The translations under genes were made by a program, and so were the position numbers. Of a stretch of DNA of 64,000 nt, positions 23,362 through 35,139 are shown piece by piece (positions within the stretch are counted from its first letter, which is position 1; each line of letters starts with the position of its first letter). The notes beneath the pieces were generated by a model. The model made no database searches and was not told where the DNA came from. It was given only the letters and a program-made list of their open reading frames with translations. This DNA comes from Aquanectria penicillioides (taxonomy: Eukaryota > Ascomycota > Sordariomycetes > Hypocreales > Nectriaceae), in NCBI GenBank assembly GCA_003415625.1, contig PYIU01000009.1, positions 3,162,001 to 3,226,000 on the forward strand, given 5' to 3'.

Positions 23362-24809
23362 ATGTTCGTTTCGGCCTTTGACTCCCGCGTGTTCCGCAAC
23401 TTGTTTGGGACGCAGGAAATGCGAGATGTATTTTCTGATAGAGCATACGTAAACCGAATGGTCGAGGTTGAAGGCGCCCTGGCCAGAGCACAGTCCAAAG
23501 CTCATGTTATTCCAGCAGATATTGGCGGCCGTCTTACACAAGCCATCAGCGCAGTCGACATTGAGTACGTATATGGCAAATAACCACGTCAATCAAACTA
23601 CACCTACTAACATACGCACTCTACAGTATGGAGAAGCTGTCTCGGGACACCGAAATTGTTGGCTATCCTGTCCTGCCATTGGTAGAGCAGCTCGTAGCCC
23701 ACACATCCCCTGAAGTTGCCAAGTACATTCACTGGGGAGCCACGACACAAGACATTATGGATGATGCCACAATGCTACAGATCAGCCAGGGCCTGCTTCT
23801 AGTTAGAAAGCAACTCCAAGAGCTTGTATGCATTCTACGCCGGCTGTCAGAGACATACCGAGACACTCCGATGGCTGGACGAACCCATCTCCAGCACGCG
23901 TTGCCGTGCACCTTTGGATACAAGTGTGCTGTCTACATGTCATCAATTATTCGTCATCTGGAAAGACTTGATGAAATTGAAAAAAGATGTTTGCTTGTCC
24001 AATTTGGTGGCGCTGCCGGCACCCTCGCGTCATTAGGTTCCGATGATACGGGGCTGCGAGTAAGAGCCGCTCTCGCCGAGGAACTTGGGCTGCGCGACCC
24101 TCCCATCACCTGGCACGTCACTCGCGATACCATCGCAGAGATTCTCAACTTCCTTGGTCTTATTGGTGGTTCTCTCGGCAAGATTGCCTACGACATGATT
24201 TGCATGTCGTCAAATGAGTTAGGCGAGGTTTCGGAACCCTTCGTCCCTCACCGAGGAGCTTCCTCAACAATGCCACAGAAGCGAAACCCTATTTCTAGCG
24301 AGCTCATCTATGCTGCCTCTAAACTACTACGTTCCAATGCCTCCCTTGGTTTGGATGCCATGGTCGTCGATTTCGAGCGTGCTTCCGGCCCTTGGCACCT
24401 TGAATGGGTCGCGTTGCCGGAGGCATTTGTTCTCGCAGCTGGGTCTCTCCACCAGGCCAACTTCGCCCTGGGTGGTCTCGTTGTCAACATAGGTGCTATG
24501 AAGAAGAACCTTCTGTCAACCAACGGGCTCATTGTTGGAGAGGCTGTGATGATGGCACTTGCTCCTCACCTGGGCCGCCAGCCTGCTCACGATGTTGTTT
24601 ACGCCGCCTGCAAGGAATCCATTGAGACTGGCAGCACATTGCTCGAATGTCTAAGTAAGCGGTCTGAAGCAACAGATGTTTTCTCCCCGGAAAAACTCCA
24701 GTCTCTCTGTGATCCTACTCAATACTTTGGAGCCAGTTTGTTGATGGTCGATGATATGCTCCGCGTTTCGCAAGGATACAATGGTGTCACCAACGGGGGA
24801 ATCATGTAA
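23362..24809 (+). CDS. Fumarase/aspartase-superfamily lyase (PcaB-like)
   Basis: Predicted lyase or cycloisomerase of about 461 residues. The superfamily signature GASSTMPQKRNP is at about residue 277, a HWGATTQD motif at about 100 and a TAGRTHLQHALP-like block before residue 160. Overall it is closest to bacterial 3-carboxy-cis,cis-muconate cycloisomerase and adenylosuccinate lyase. The known fungal carboxymuconate enzyme is an unrelated beta-propeller, so a bacterial-type member here is notable. Exons 23362-23564 and 23627-24809, with an intron of GTACGT, branch CTACTAAC and CTACAG, 62 bp. Reaction by homology is beta-elimination (for example of a succinyl group) or ring closure/opening; the substrate is unknown. 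Clustering with a nitrilase and MFS permease hints at degradation of an organic nitrogen compound. Confidence 0.85.
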
Positions 24810-25043
24810 ACGGAAATCACTGAGGTTATTGCAAATTCAAATTGCATGCAAACAATTCAAACAAAAATCGTCTAACAGTGTGCAGAGCAGTGGTGTCAAG
24901 GCTTCTTAAGCTACCCGCCTTGCGTTGAACCTTCTTTTGTACAAAACACAAGGTCTATTGGGGAGGGAATATTGATTGGAGCTCCTTTTCTGACACGCTC
25001 CCATGTAAATGCCATATCATCAAAGCCCTATTAACCCACTCCT

Positions 25044-26440
25044 TCATTTATATGATTTCAACTTATCGCGTATATCCGAAATGATCCCGGATCTGTTTGA
25101 CCCTCTCCGTCTTGAATTCGAATCACCTCGTGCTGGGCTCGACTCGCCTTGCGCCACACCATTACCGGGCGGTACACACACCACCTCCATAGTCATCAGT
25201 ATATTCTTAATGTTGAAGTCATCTCCAGAGGACTTTCCAGTTTTGGTTAGACCAGGAGCAATCACAAACATGACTTGGTCACCCTCATTATACTTCTGGC
25301 CAGGTTCCAGAGTCATTGTCTCCGAGTCAAATGCACAAGGCAACCGACCTTTGGGTAGCTCCCAAGATATATGAGACACTTGCCTCACAAGCTCTAGGTC
25401 CAATTTCAAGCTTTGGTCAATAATTTCATCAAGTTGGCCTTGTATCACGTGGTCTTTTGACGGTGACAGCGAGCTCAGATGACTCCCAAGTTCTTCTACT
25501 TCCTTCTTAAACCCCGCTTTGCTCGTATTTGGTTCTCGTCCATCCCTCTTCATTGCTTCTAGAATGAGGGCACTTGTGCTTGCTCTCCAAACGTGGAACT
25601 TGCGTTTGGTATCGATGTCTTCATTGTCAGTCTGAAACCATAGGGGCTCTATGTTTCGACGTTAGCCATTTAATTCATCATAAACACCGCACTCTCGTAA
25701 TGCTCACCAAAAAACTCAGACATGTGCGCCATGGCCATTTGTGCATCATTCGGAGCCCATCGAAATCTATAGTCAAAAATCTCATCGTATAGGAACGCCC
25801 AGAGAAATGTCTTGATTATCGCGGGACGCTTGTCTGGGGATTTCAAATACGCTTCAATTATTGGCGCGTCGATCCTAAGGTGCTTTTCCAAAAATTTCAT
25901 GGTACTCATAAGTATCTTAATATTATTCTTATTGTTCTCGAAATGTTGTATCACAAAATTGCGAATGTTGTTGCGTAGATGTCGGCCTTTTTGATGAATT
26001 TCTTCATCTGTCAATTGGTCGAAACCCTGGGTCTGCCGAACAAATCTGTTTAGATCTCTTGCTGTTTGCTTCCAGCGCTTATGAAACTTTTCTGCTTCTG
26101 CCTCTTGCCTGAGCAGTTCAGCCTGGGTTTTGGCATGAAGACTCCGTTCCTTGTCAAAGTCTTCCTGTGCCTTTTGTAGCTTTGCTTGGAGCTCGCTCGG
26201 CGACATTTCTGGATGAGGGAGGCTTTTGGCTTCGAGGCTTTTGACTTCGATTGTTTCAGTGTCGGCCAAAGGAGCCCGTTGAGGTAACTTGGACTCGATC
26301 TTTTCTACGTTTTTCTCATCAGTTTCGATGATGTTTCCTTCTGGGTCGTTATTCGGGTTTGGTTGAGTCGGAATCTGCGTGGCCGTATCGTCGATTTGCT
26401 CATGCGTCGAACGGGGAGATTGCCTAACAGAATTTATCAT
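25044..26440 (-). CDS. Coiled-coil protein of unknown function
   Basis: Two exons, 25708-26440 and 25044-25648, with a 59-bp intron (GTGAGC..CATAG). Joining them gives 445 residues in one frame, with the junction reading EFFEPLWFQ. The first about 85 residues are polar and probably disordered. Residues about 85-140 form a Glu/Gln/Lys-rich coiled coil (ELQAKLQKAQEDFDKERSL region), then a helical region. The second exon carries the C-terminal half with a mixed domain and a basic Ser/Arg tail. Similar unannotated proteins are common in Pezizomycotina; no function can be assigned. The gene is leftward and tail-to-tail with the lyase. Confidence 0.75.
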
Positions 26441-27799
26441 TATTTGATCTCGATCCTTCAGCAGTAAGGGGATCCATAAATACTAACCCCGAGAAAAATT
26501 TAGTGCTCAAATTGTAGATTGCGGGGAGTTTGAGGGGGATAGACCGCAGCATCTTTCTCTGGATTCCAAGCAAGACCCCAGATCAATGCAGAGAATTGAG
26601 TCTCGTACTCTAAAAATTCCTGCCTATCAGTTGTTCAAGGCATTTCATTCCATTTCTTCTTTGCGACGAGAGAGTTGGAGCATCTGTGCCCCAACGCTAC
26701 GCTCTGAATTATTTCAACGCCTAATCTCTTCACCCAAGCTCGGTATCGGGCCACAAGTGCCACATGCACCGCGCGGCGTGACAACGCATATCCAGTCCGG
26801 AATCCTACTTTCAAAGCAACCATGACAGGGGTTTGAAATCTCTAGTGCCCTCCGACATGCAAGGCGTGTTACTCTACAGTGCGGCTGTGGCATTTGGGCG
26901 CTTCATAAATCAGGCTGCGGACAGCCACTCGACATTGACTCTCTTGCTCACTTTGGGGTAATTCTGCAAACAAGGAAGGTTTTATGACCAAAATACAATG
27001 CATCTACGAGAAGGCCCAACTATTCGTCGGGAAAAGAAAAAAAATAAGGGCTTCGTCATATCGACGACGCCTAATACTAGGCAGTCAGTTGCCTTAATCT
27101 TCAGAACCGGCAAGCTCGGCGACTTTCCTCGTCTTGTGCACTTACAAAGTGCAGAAAACGTCCAATCCTCTTTATCTCGTCTCCAAGGATGCAAAATTTC
27201 GCTCGCTACTGTAGCTGCAGCATAAAATGCCAAATACGACTCTGTCACTGACCTGGTATCGCACGCATGTCAGATGTAATTACTCTAAATAGCATAGCTC
27301 CCAGGAGCAACGCACAGTGACAGCATGCATACTACGGGTGCTCAGTGTGTTAGGATCTGCGGTAAATACCTCATCACAAGCAATCACAGCTAACCAGGCT
27401 GCGTCGTGCATAATGGCGTTGAAAAATGCAACAGTCCGTTTTGATATTGCGAATCAGGCTGAAAGTTGAAATGTGTTATTGGTCGCACTGATCAATCGTG
27501 CGGTCGCATACCTTACAGGGATTTCTTGTAGGGTTCCACTGTAGGTGAGCTGAAAACAGAAAATAGAAAAAACTGACACAAGGTCGCGGGATTGGATTGA
27601 CCCGGAAAAGTATACGTAACACTGCATTCGGGAATTGGGCTTCGCAACCTTCAAGACGCCTCCTCCATCTGTAGTGGGATTCTAATATTGGTTGCACCTG
27701 AAGAGTTTGGCTGCTTCTCGCTCCCACCAAGAAAGACTCATTTTCCTCTATCAAGCGGGCTCGTCGTCTCCAACAACTAACTTTCCCTAGTCCATCGAC
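26441..27799. other. Intergenic 1.4 kb, no gene seen
   Basis: Divergent spacer between the coiled-coil gene and the Hsp70-like gene. Frames near 26586-27250 and 27454-27754 show no motif or codon signature. A short run of A near 27037-27046 and scattered simple words are the only features. Confidence 0.45.
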
Positions 27800-30220
27800 A
27801 TGGCGTTCCGGAAAAGGGGCTCTGTAACAGAGGAATCGAGATATTCAAAAAGGAATTCTGCAATACCTGACCAGTTTTGGTCACTCAAATCCCTGGTAAG
27901 CAGAATCAAGAAAAAAAAAGAGTCTGATTTGGAAGGTTTCATGGTTATTGGAATTGACTTTGGAACAACGTATGTGTCTCTCTCCGACTTGCTTCCTCAT
28001 TCCTCTCATCTACCCGCTGGACTTTTCCTTAACATCATGTTAGGTACTCTGGAGCTGCATGGGCAACGGTCCAAGATTTCGAGAACGACCAGATCAACCT
28101 CATAACCACTTGGCCGGACGCACGGCGCGAAGAGGGAAAGGCGCCTACAGAGCTCTACTTCGAAGATGACAAGGTATCCTGGGGCTACGGGATTCCGACA
28201 GATGCAGATCCGATCCGATGGTTTAAGCTGCTTCTCCTCCGGGATGAGGACCTGACCGATGAAATCCGAGGATCCGAATTTTTGATCCTAGGCCGAAAGA
28301 TGCTTAGGGAGTCTAATAAGACAGCTACAGATCTTATTGCCGACTACCTTCGAGCTTTCTGGCGACATATCATCAGCACCATTCAACGGGCTCGCAGTGC
28401 GTCCGTCGTAGACGCGCTCACCTTTCACGTTGTCATCACTGTACCAGCAATTTGGAAGGATTACACTCGCATGGCCATGCAAGAAGCCGCGAGAAAGGCA
28501 GGGATTCTTGAACATCGCGCTGCCGGGTCAACAACGCTATCATTTGCCCCTGAACCAGAGGCCGCTGCCCTCGCAACGCTATGTGAGCGGGGCCAGGACA
28601 TTAAAACCGACGATGTCTATGTGATCTGCGATGCCGGTGGGGGTACTGTGGTGAGTTGAACTATCATTTTTTACCATTAAGGGGACTTGGCTTCGATAAA
28701 CCCAACGACTAGATGATTACTAAATAGTTGACACAGGATCTCATCAGCTATAGGGTCGGGGAGCTAGACCCAATCGAACTACACGAAGCAGTGATAGGCA
28801 CAGGTCAGTATTTAGATCATTTTTATCGCTCCTCTGCTCCATGATATCTATAAAGGGAAATAAAAGGATCCAGTACCGTTTGCTAATGTGAATTAGGCGG
28901 ACTATGCGGCGGTATCTTCATCGACGAAGCGTTCCAAACCATATGCAAGAACAGATTAGGCCGGCAGTGGAATAAGCTCAGTCAAACCGGCATTAAAGAA
29001 ATAATGAAAGACGAGTGGGAGTATGCGATTAAGACAACGTTTGCACCTGACGCAAACAAAGAATACATTGTTGCTATCCCAGCGGAAGCAATCAACGGTT
29101 CGAACTTGAACGATAATTCAAAAAAGCCTATTATCAAAAATGGCCGTATCCATTTCTCTAGGTGAGCCAACGCACTGTGCCCTATTCGTTAATATTCCAT
29201 TTGCTAACGCCGTGCCAAACAAGCTCGGATATACAAAAGGCATTTTCAAAGGCCTTCTCTAAAATTGGAAAACTCGTAGACGGGCAGATTACGCAGACCA
29301 AAGAAAATAACCTCAGAGTCAAGGTAAGACATGCTGATATCCAATGTCTACATTTCCAGAGAATCTCACTTTGCATTAGGGAATCATTTTGGTGGGCGGG
29401 CTTGGTTCAAGCCCCTATCTCTACGAATACCTATCCAGCCGGTATGCATCCAAAAATATTGAAGTTCTCCAAGCCACCGGTGTAAGACCGTAAGTCATTT
29501 TTCGTCCCGGCATCCATGCCATCTCTGTGAAACTAGTTTGATCTTAACTCTTGGCCCTAGGCGAACGGCCATCTGTCGCGGGGCGATCTACAAAGGCTTT
29601 TTGGATGGGCCAAATATTCCTATGGTTTGCAGCCCTCCGCTGAGCGTTGTCTCGACTATTGCGAGGCAGAGTCTAGGTCTGGAATTTTACACACCATTTG
29701 AGAAAGGAGTTCATAGCGAGGAAAACAAATTTTGGGACAAGGTGGAGGGTGTTTGGATGGCAAATGGTCAGATGGAATGGTATCTCAAAAAGGTGTGCAT
29801 AGAGCCTCTGCTATCCATCGGTTTCCCGATGGTATCCGTTACTAACACTACTTCGATTTACAGGGTATGGACGTCTCGAAAAAATCACCTGTCAAACACA
29901 GTTTCTATCGGGCTTTTACCAGTCGAGTTGACTTCAAGTCAATAATCTTTTCCGGACTGGACGAAGAAATTTTGTACTGTGAAGACGAAAATCCACCGGA
30001 AACGCGAACTTCCGAAGTGAAGACGCTATGTTCGATCGATTGTCAGATGAAGAATGTCACATATGACTCGCTGAGGGATTTCTCCAGCGCTAGCGGAAAA
30101 CGTGTGAAGAAAATGGATTTCGAGGTTGAAATGGTGCCATCCGGGGCATCTACCGAATTTGTCGTATATTGCCAAGGAAGAAGACTTGGATCACAGAATG
30201 CGAGCATACATTTTCAATGA
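27800..30220 (+). CDS. Hsp70-like ATPase (HSPA12-type)
   Basis: Eight exons: 27800-27969, 28044-28650, 28737-28803, 28897-29161, 29224-29323, 29380-29489, 29561-29792 and 29864-30220. All junctions are in frame and give about 635 residues. The actin-like ATPase fold is recognised by the first phosphate motif VIGIDFGTTYSG (about residue 50), the second phosphate motif CDAGGGTVD (after exon 2) and the adenosine motif LVGGLGSSPYL (exon 6). There is no classical Hsp70 substrate-binding domain; the C-terminal about 190 residues are distinct, as in the HSPA12/fungal HSPA12-like group. Family members bind ATP in the cytoplasm, but their chaperone clients are mostly unknown. Fungi often keep several such paralogues. 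A basic N-terminal extension precedes the ATPase. Confidence 0.85.
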
Positions 30221-30641
30221 ATAGTATATCAAGCAATCCAGAAAAGGACATTCCTTAGATCAGGTAAATTGTGCAGTTGATCTCGGATACATGGGATGTC
30301 TACGCATCTTGCCCCATGCCAAAAGAGGCCCTGAGGATGGGTCCATGTGGCGTGGTGGGTTAGATTAGGAGTTTAGGCAGGGTATAGAATCAGGTATTCA
30401 AAGCAATAAGAAGTGAGTCGATTTAAACTAGAATACCGAGCCTAGAGGCGTTAATGAGCATATCAGTTATCGATAAACCACGGTCCATCATCACGCTGAA
30501 GTTGAGAAAACCCCGGATAGTTTTGACATACAGCTAGGAAATAGACATAGGGTATTGCATCGGTTTCCTGGTCCTAATTTCGTACAGTTATGGGTATACT
30601 TGGTTACATCCTCTCCTCTCTTGCAAATATTCTTCATTTTT
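30221..30641. other. Convergent 3' spacer
   Basis: Between the convergent Hsp70-like gene and the next leftward gene. No coding signal seen. Confidence 0.5.
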
Positions 30642-32447
30642 CTACCCAAGACGGACCTTCTTCCAAATCCGCAAGCACTCCTGCAAATCCATTGACAGTG
30701 TGCCCTCCAAAGCGGTAGAGGTATCCTTGATCAATGCAATCAACAAGGTCACCTGAGCAAATGTCGTCTGGCTGTCCAGAAGCGTCTGATAGTCTGATTT
30801 CCTCATGCCTCCTACGTCTGCCCACGACTTCCACGTGTCTAGCATTCTGCACATGGTGGACGTAAACTCTCCATCTCGGACCATGCGGTGCAGCATAAAT
30901 CCTACAACATCCTTCATGGTCAACGAGTCCTCCCAGACCCCCTTGGCCTTGAGCCACTTGAGGGCGTGATCTGCGATGAGCTTTGTGTCCCACTTTGGGC
31001 TCTGCAGGGCCTCCATCGTGCGCTGTTCACGCCGTTGCTGGTCGAGTCTTGTCTTGTCGCGCACTATAGTTTTCCAGTTAGAAATCGAAGGTGTTCGTAG
31101 TCAGAACATAAACCTACTGTCTTGCATCCGCTGCTCCATTTCTCTGCGCATTCTGTCCTTGACGGCTTGTTCTCGCTGTGCAGGAGCCATTCGCGACTCG
31201 GACTCCATGGCTAAACGCTGTTCTCGGCTTCTTCTCACGAATAGATCGTGGGAGGCACCAATGTCATCATGACCTGTCGCCCAATCTGGCGTCTCGGATT
31301 CTTCAACCATACCCAACAACACCAGGACGCCGCAAGGGACCGTCTCCTTTCTAGCAAAGTTGAGGATCTCGTCAGGAATCTTGTAGTTCCAGAGGATCGT
31401 CTGGCTCGTTGTGCCATAAGCCGTCGCAGCGCTGGCGAACCACACACCATCCGACTTTCCGGGCTGGGTGCGGATGTGATCGATGTAGAGGCTCTCGCTT
31501 GTGATGTTAGTGAGGCTGGACTGTAAGTTTCCCTGGATGAAAGCCGTAACAATGCCAGACATGGATATTTGGCAGGTAATGTCGTTACTTGAGTGTGTGA
31601 AAACTTGACGTTCAATGGAGTCAACTTCAGCTTGGCTTCCGTCACCAAGAGCCTCACCCTCCTCACAGCCCTGGCCATTCTTCTCTTTCTTTTCAGGGAG
31701 ATCAGCGCCGGCTTCAGAAGTCTCTGGCCTCTTTAATGGAGCTGACAGCCGGACCCAGTATGGAGGTAAGTGTGCGTGATCTCGCGTAATCCATGAGCTG
31801 GACCAGGCCACGGCCAGTGATAAGTTTCCGTCCGAATCATCCAAGGGCGCAACAGTTAGAGCTTTCTCTCTTCCATTTGGCGACATCATCAGTGAACATC
31901 CGATCGGAGTCCATAGTCCTGTTGAGCGTAACAACTTCCAGCCATGGGGGTCTGGGACGGCACCGAGATCCAATAGGTAGCATACAAGGTCATCAAAAGC
32001 CACCTCAACTTGAGGCTGGCGAACCTGGTCAGCGTACTCAACGCGCTGAGTCTTCATTCCAATGGTATTGGACTTCCAGTTGAAAGTCGACCAACTGCCG
32101 CCGGGGATAGAACTGGGATGTCGGGACAGAGTCCAGTATTCGGCCCTGTTCTGAAACCTGTCCAGCGGCATGACGGCATACCGTGGCAGTTCAATTTCGA
32201 TGACCCTATTCACGACATCACTGCGCGTTAGGGCAGTCAAACGACTCTTCCGAAGCATGCGCTTTATGCGCGACAGCGAGGCTAGAGTTGCAAAGGTGTT
32301 GTAGAGAATGGGGAGCACTTCAGGTGGAGACGACGATTTAGCGAGTAGTTCGTATGGGGACGGATGCTACATACCTCCGAGCACAGCCAGAGGCACACCA
32401 ATGTAGGTGATGATGTCGGTCGGCGACTTGCCATCGTCAGACGACAT
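30642..32447 (-). CDS. Unknown protein with N-terminal hydrophobic segment
   Basis: Three exons: 32375-32447, 31118-32317 and 30642-31063, with introns of 57 bp (GTATGT..GAAG) and 54 bp (GTAGGT..TATAG). The spliced product is 564 residues. It starts with about 14 polar residues, then an ITYIGVPLAVLGVLPILY hydrophobic stretch that may be a signal anchor. A polar central region contains a long acidic linker, and the end has an Arg/Glu-rich helical zone around the second junction. Proteins of this type are frequent in Pezizomycotina but have no assigned function. The start codon is the only ATG upstream of the hydrophobic region in frame. Confidence 0.75.
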
Positions 32448-33126
32448 GATGAATAACAAGCGGCCCTTGAGCCTCTGACGCCTTGAATATACAAGGAAGA
32501 AGATAGATCTTGGCCAAGCAAAGAATGAATGAGTCGCGAGAAAAGGAGAATCAAGACAAAATCAACCGCTAAGCTTGTTTTGGGAATCGATTCAGCCTAA
32601 TGCCCAAAGTTGTATTAGCGCGGCAAGGTTTATGCATCCTCGTCCAATTTAACACTGCATTCCAGCCACTGACTGAGTCTTATTTCAGCCCAAGTCCACT
32701 CAATTGCGTTTTCTAGGCCTCTTGTGTGCAGATGCGACTGTTGTAATCTCAAGGCTCAGCCGCAGCTGTGTGAAGCTCGCTACCGCCATATTGTTCACGG
32801 TTCAGCGTCGACAGCACATTATCTAGACTTAACACAGAGCCAAAGATAGAAACAGAGAATGTTCGAATCAGACTTCATATATACGGATATTCTGTAACAT
32901 TTGTACATTTGAAATGAAATGGCTTACAATGCCACGTAGATCCCACCCATGTGAGTAGCGATCAGAGGTTCCAGACAACGCGAAGCCCAACGCCGTAATG
33001 TGTGAGTTGCTACATGATCGCTCGACGACTGTAAATGAATAAACTCCGGATCAACCGTCCCATAATCGTTTCACGCATCCAATGTTTTTTTTCTCTCTAT
33101 TGTCCCTTTTGAAGTCCCTGGCGCGC
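32448..33126. other. Intergenic, no gene seen
   Basis: Upstream of the hydrophobic-segment gene and downstream of the esterase. It probably contains the promoter of the former and terminator of the latter. Confidence 0.5.
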
Positions 33127-34161
33127 CTAGTTGCGGCACTGGGAATAGTAGCTGTTGAGAGCCTGGCAAGTTCCCGTGGAGCAGCACGTAGTACCAGACC
33201 ACGAGAGTCCACCACACTGCCCCCATAGAGCAGCGCAGCTCGTGCTGCTGCCGCTGTTGCTGCCGCTTGAGCTGGCGGCGCTGGTAGTAGCAACTACGCT
33301 CTGGGCTGCTGCGGTAGTGGTCGAGCCGGTGGTGGCGGTGCTGTCCGAAGAAGAGGCCGTTCCGAGCTTGCCGTTGACAAAAGTGAGGGCCTCGGAGCCG
33401 TAGATGCTGACGTATTGTTGATGGTGGGCGGCATCGCTTCCATCGCAGCAGTATGGGTCCTCTGCATCGCAGTACAGCTGGATCTTGCTTCCGCTGGCGC
33501 ATGTGAATCCAGATGCACGAGCATCAAACTGGAAAGTTGTTAGCTTGACTTGGATCACAGGTGAAGTGTGCATTGTGACTGACGCCTCCGGATGTGCAAG
33601 TTCCAACTCCATAAGCCAGTCCTGAGACGTATCGGGGGTCACCCATGAGAATGGCGGCCTTGATCTTCGTGAGAGCACTGGCAGAGATCGGCACCGAGGT
33701 GTCAGTGATGCCAGCACCCGAATCACCGCCTCCGCAAATGGCATTGTCCATGATCTGGCCACCCTATTTCGGGAAGTCAGTTACAGTCCATCCTTGGTCT
33801 TTTTTTTTTCGACCAGTGCACGAACCTGAGAGTATCCAACAAGGATAATTTCCGAATCAGGGCATTCGGTGTGAAAGTCGTTGACGGCTGTGGCGACCGC
33901 GGCTGTGCCTTGCTTCGCGGAGTTGGCATACGAGACGCCACCGCAGGATGACTGGCCTCCGCATGCTGGATAAACAATAGCCTCAGAAGTAGCCCCAGAA
34001 TGGGCACTGATAATCATATTGACGAAGGTTCCGGCGGAACCGAAGCCGGCAGAGGCCGTAGTCTCTCGGGCGCCGAAGATGTGAATGCTAGGACATGATG
34101 CTGCGCTGGCGAGAGCCGCGGTATAGGACAGCACGATTGCGAGCTTTTGTTGGGTCCACAT
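33127..34161 (-). CDS. Acetylxylan esterase (CE5) with C-terminal CBM1
   Basis: Secreted esterase of about 305 residues: a signal peptide (about residues 1-20, ALASA/ASCP), a CE5 alpha/beta-hydrolase domain (about 21-220), a Ser/Thr-rich linker, and a cellulose-binding module CBM1 at the C-terminus (about 270-303, with QCGG and spaced cysteines). The nucleophile is Ser111 in VGYSQ; Asp196 and His208 complete the triad, spaced 12 residues as in known fungal acetylxylan esterases. It removes acetyl groups from xylan outside the cell. Three exons: 33826-34161, 33584-33763 and 33127-33528, with introns of 62 bp (GTTCGT..ATAG) and 55 bp (GTCAGT..CCAG). Likely regulated by plant polymers. Confidence 0.95.
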
Positions 34162-35139
34162 GATGATCGGATAGACGATGTCAAAGTGTCAAACAATGAG
34201 AGAATATGCAAATGTTTGTTTTGCTTGAGCCCTTTGGCGCGCCCACTCTGCTTTATATTTTATTGGTCCTTAGGAGCCACTCTAATCGCCCAGGTTTCTG
34301 TTTCAGTGTAAGGTCATCTTCGTAGAAATTGGCACCAATGTCTGTTCGCTACGATTCAGGTGTCATCCCAGTTCGGAGCATCTGCCGAAGTGCTTAAGTT
34401 GTCTTTGTTAATCCCCACACAAACTGGGCCCCACGTTCGTGGAAAATTCAACGCGGAAGCTTTTGAAACGTCTTGAAACAGGGAATCGTAGCCGAAAGCG
34501 CATTTCATCGCGCCCCTGTTTCATAACAATCTTTTCGTTTGTGAGCCTGCGCTGATTTGGCATTTCCTTTGTTTCCTCAATACCAAGCATTCTCATGCTT
34601 TTGATACCTATGGTTTGACTGGGCAGAAACGTCTTGAATGACCATGGCATCCCATGTGCATCGCATAATTGATCGTCAATACCCGAAGCAGAGTCCACAC
34701 TTAATATCGCAATTGGACCAAGAGTATTTCAATGGAAATAAGGTTCCACTAGGTTGATTAAGTTGGACTGGGTGGTGTGCATCCGTTGCATCTAAATATG
34801 TCACCTTGTGAACGACCCCCAGCCAGGCTTACGCGAACACGAACTCATAGCCGAGTAATGCAAGAAAATTAAACACATGTTTTTGGTTCGAGATTGGTTT
34901 CATTTGACTCTTAATGTCTCTTCATAATGCATTACCAGACGAATCGCACATGCCATGCCATTGTTAGGCGATGGGGGCTGGCTGTGTACTGGATGCGAAG
35001 ACTAAAAGTGGAATGTTGGGACACCAATGTTCTCGTTATAGAATTACCTACCCTACACCACCAAAATATTGCAACAAATCTCATGCTTGCTACCTAATGT
35101 AAATAGAAATTGTATCACCCCAATGGTAACCCATTCCTT
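34162..35139. other. Intergenic, no gene seen
   Basis: About 1 kb upstream of the esterase. Some frames occur on both strands (such as near 34408-34698) but none shows protein character. The esterase promoter is presumably within the first few hundred bases. Confidence 0.45.
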
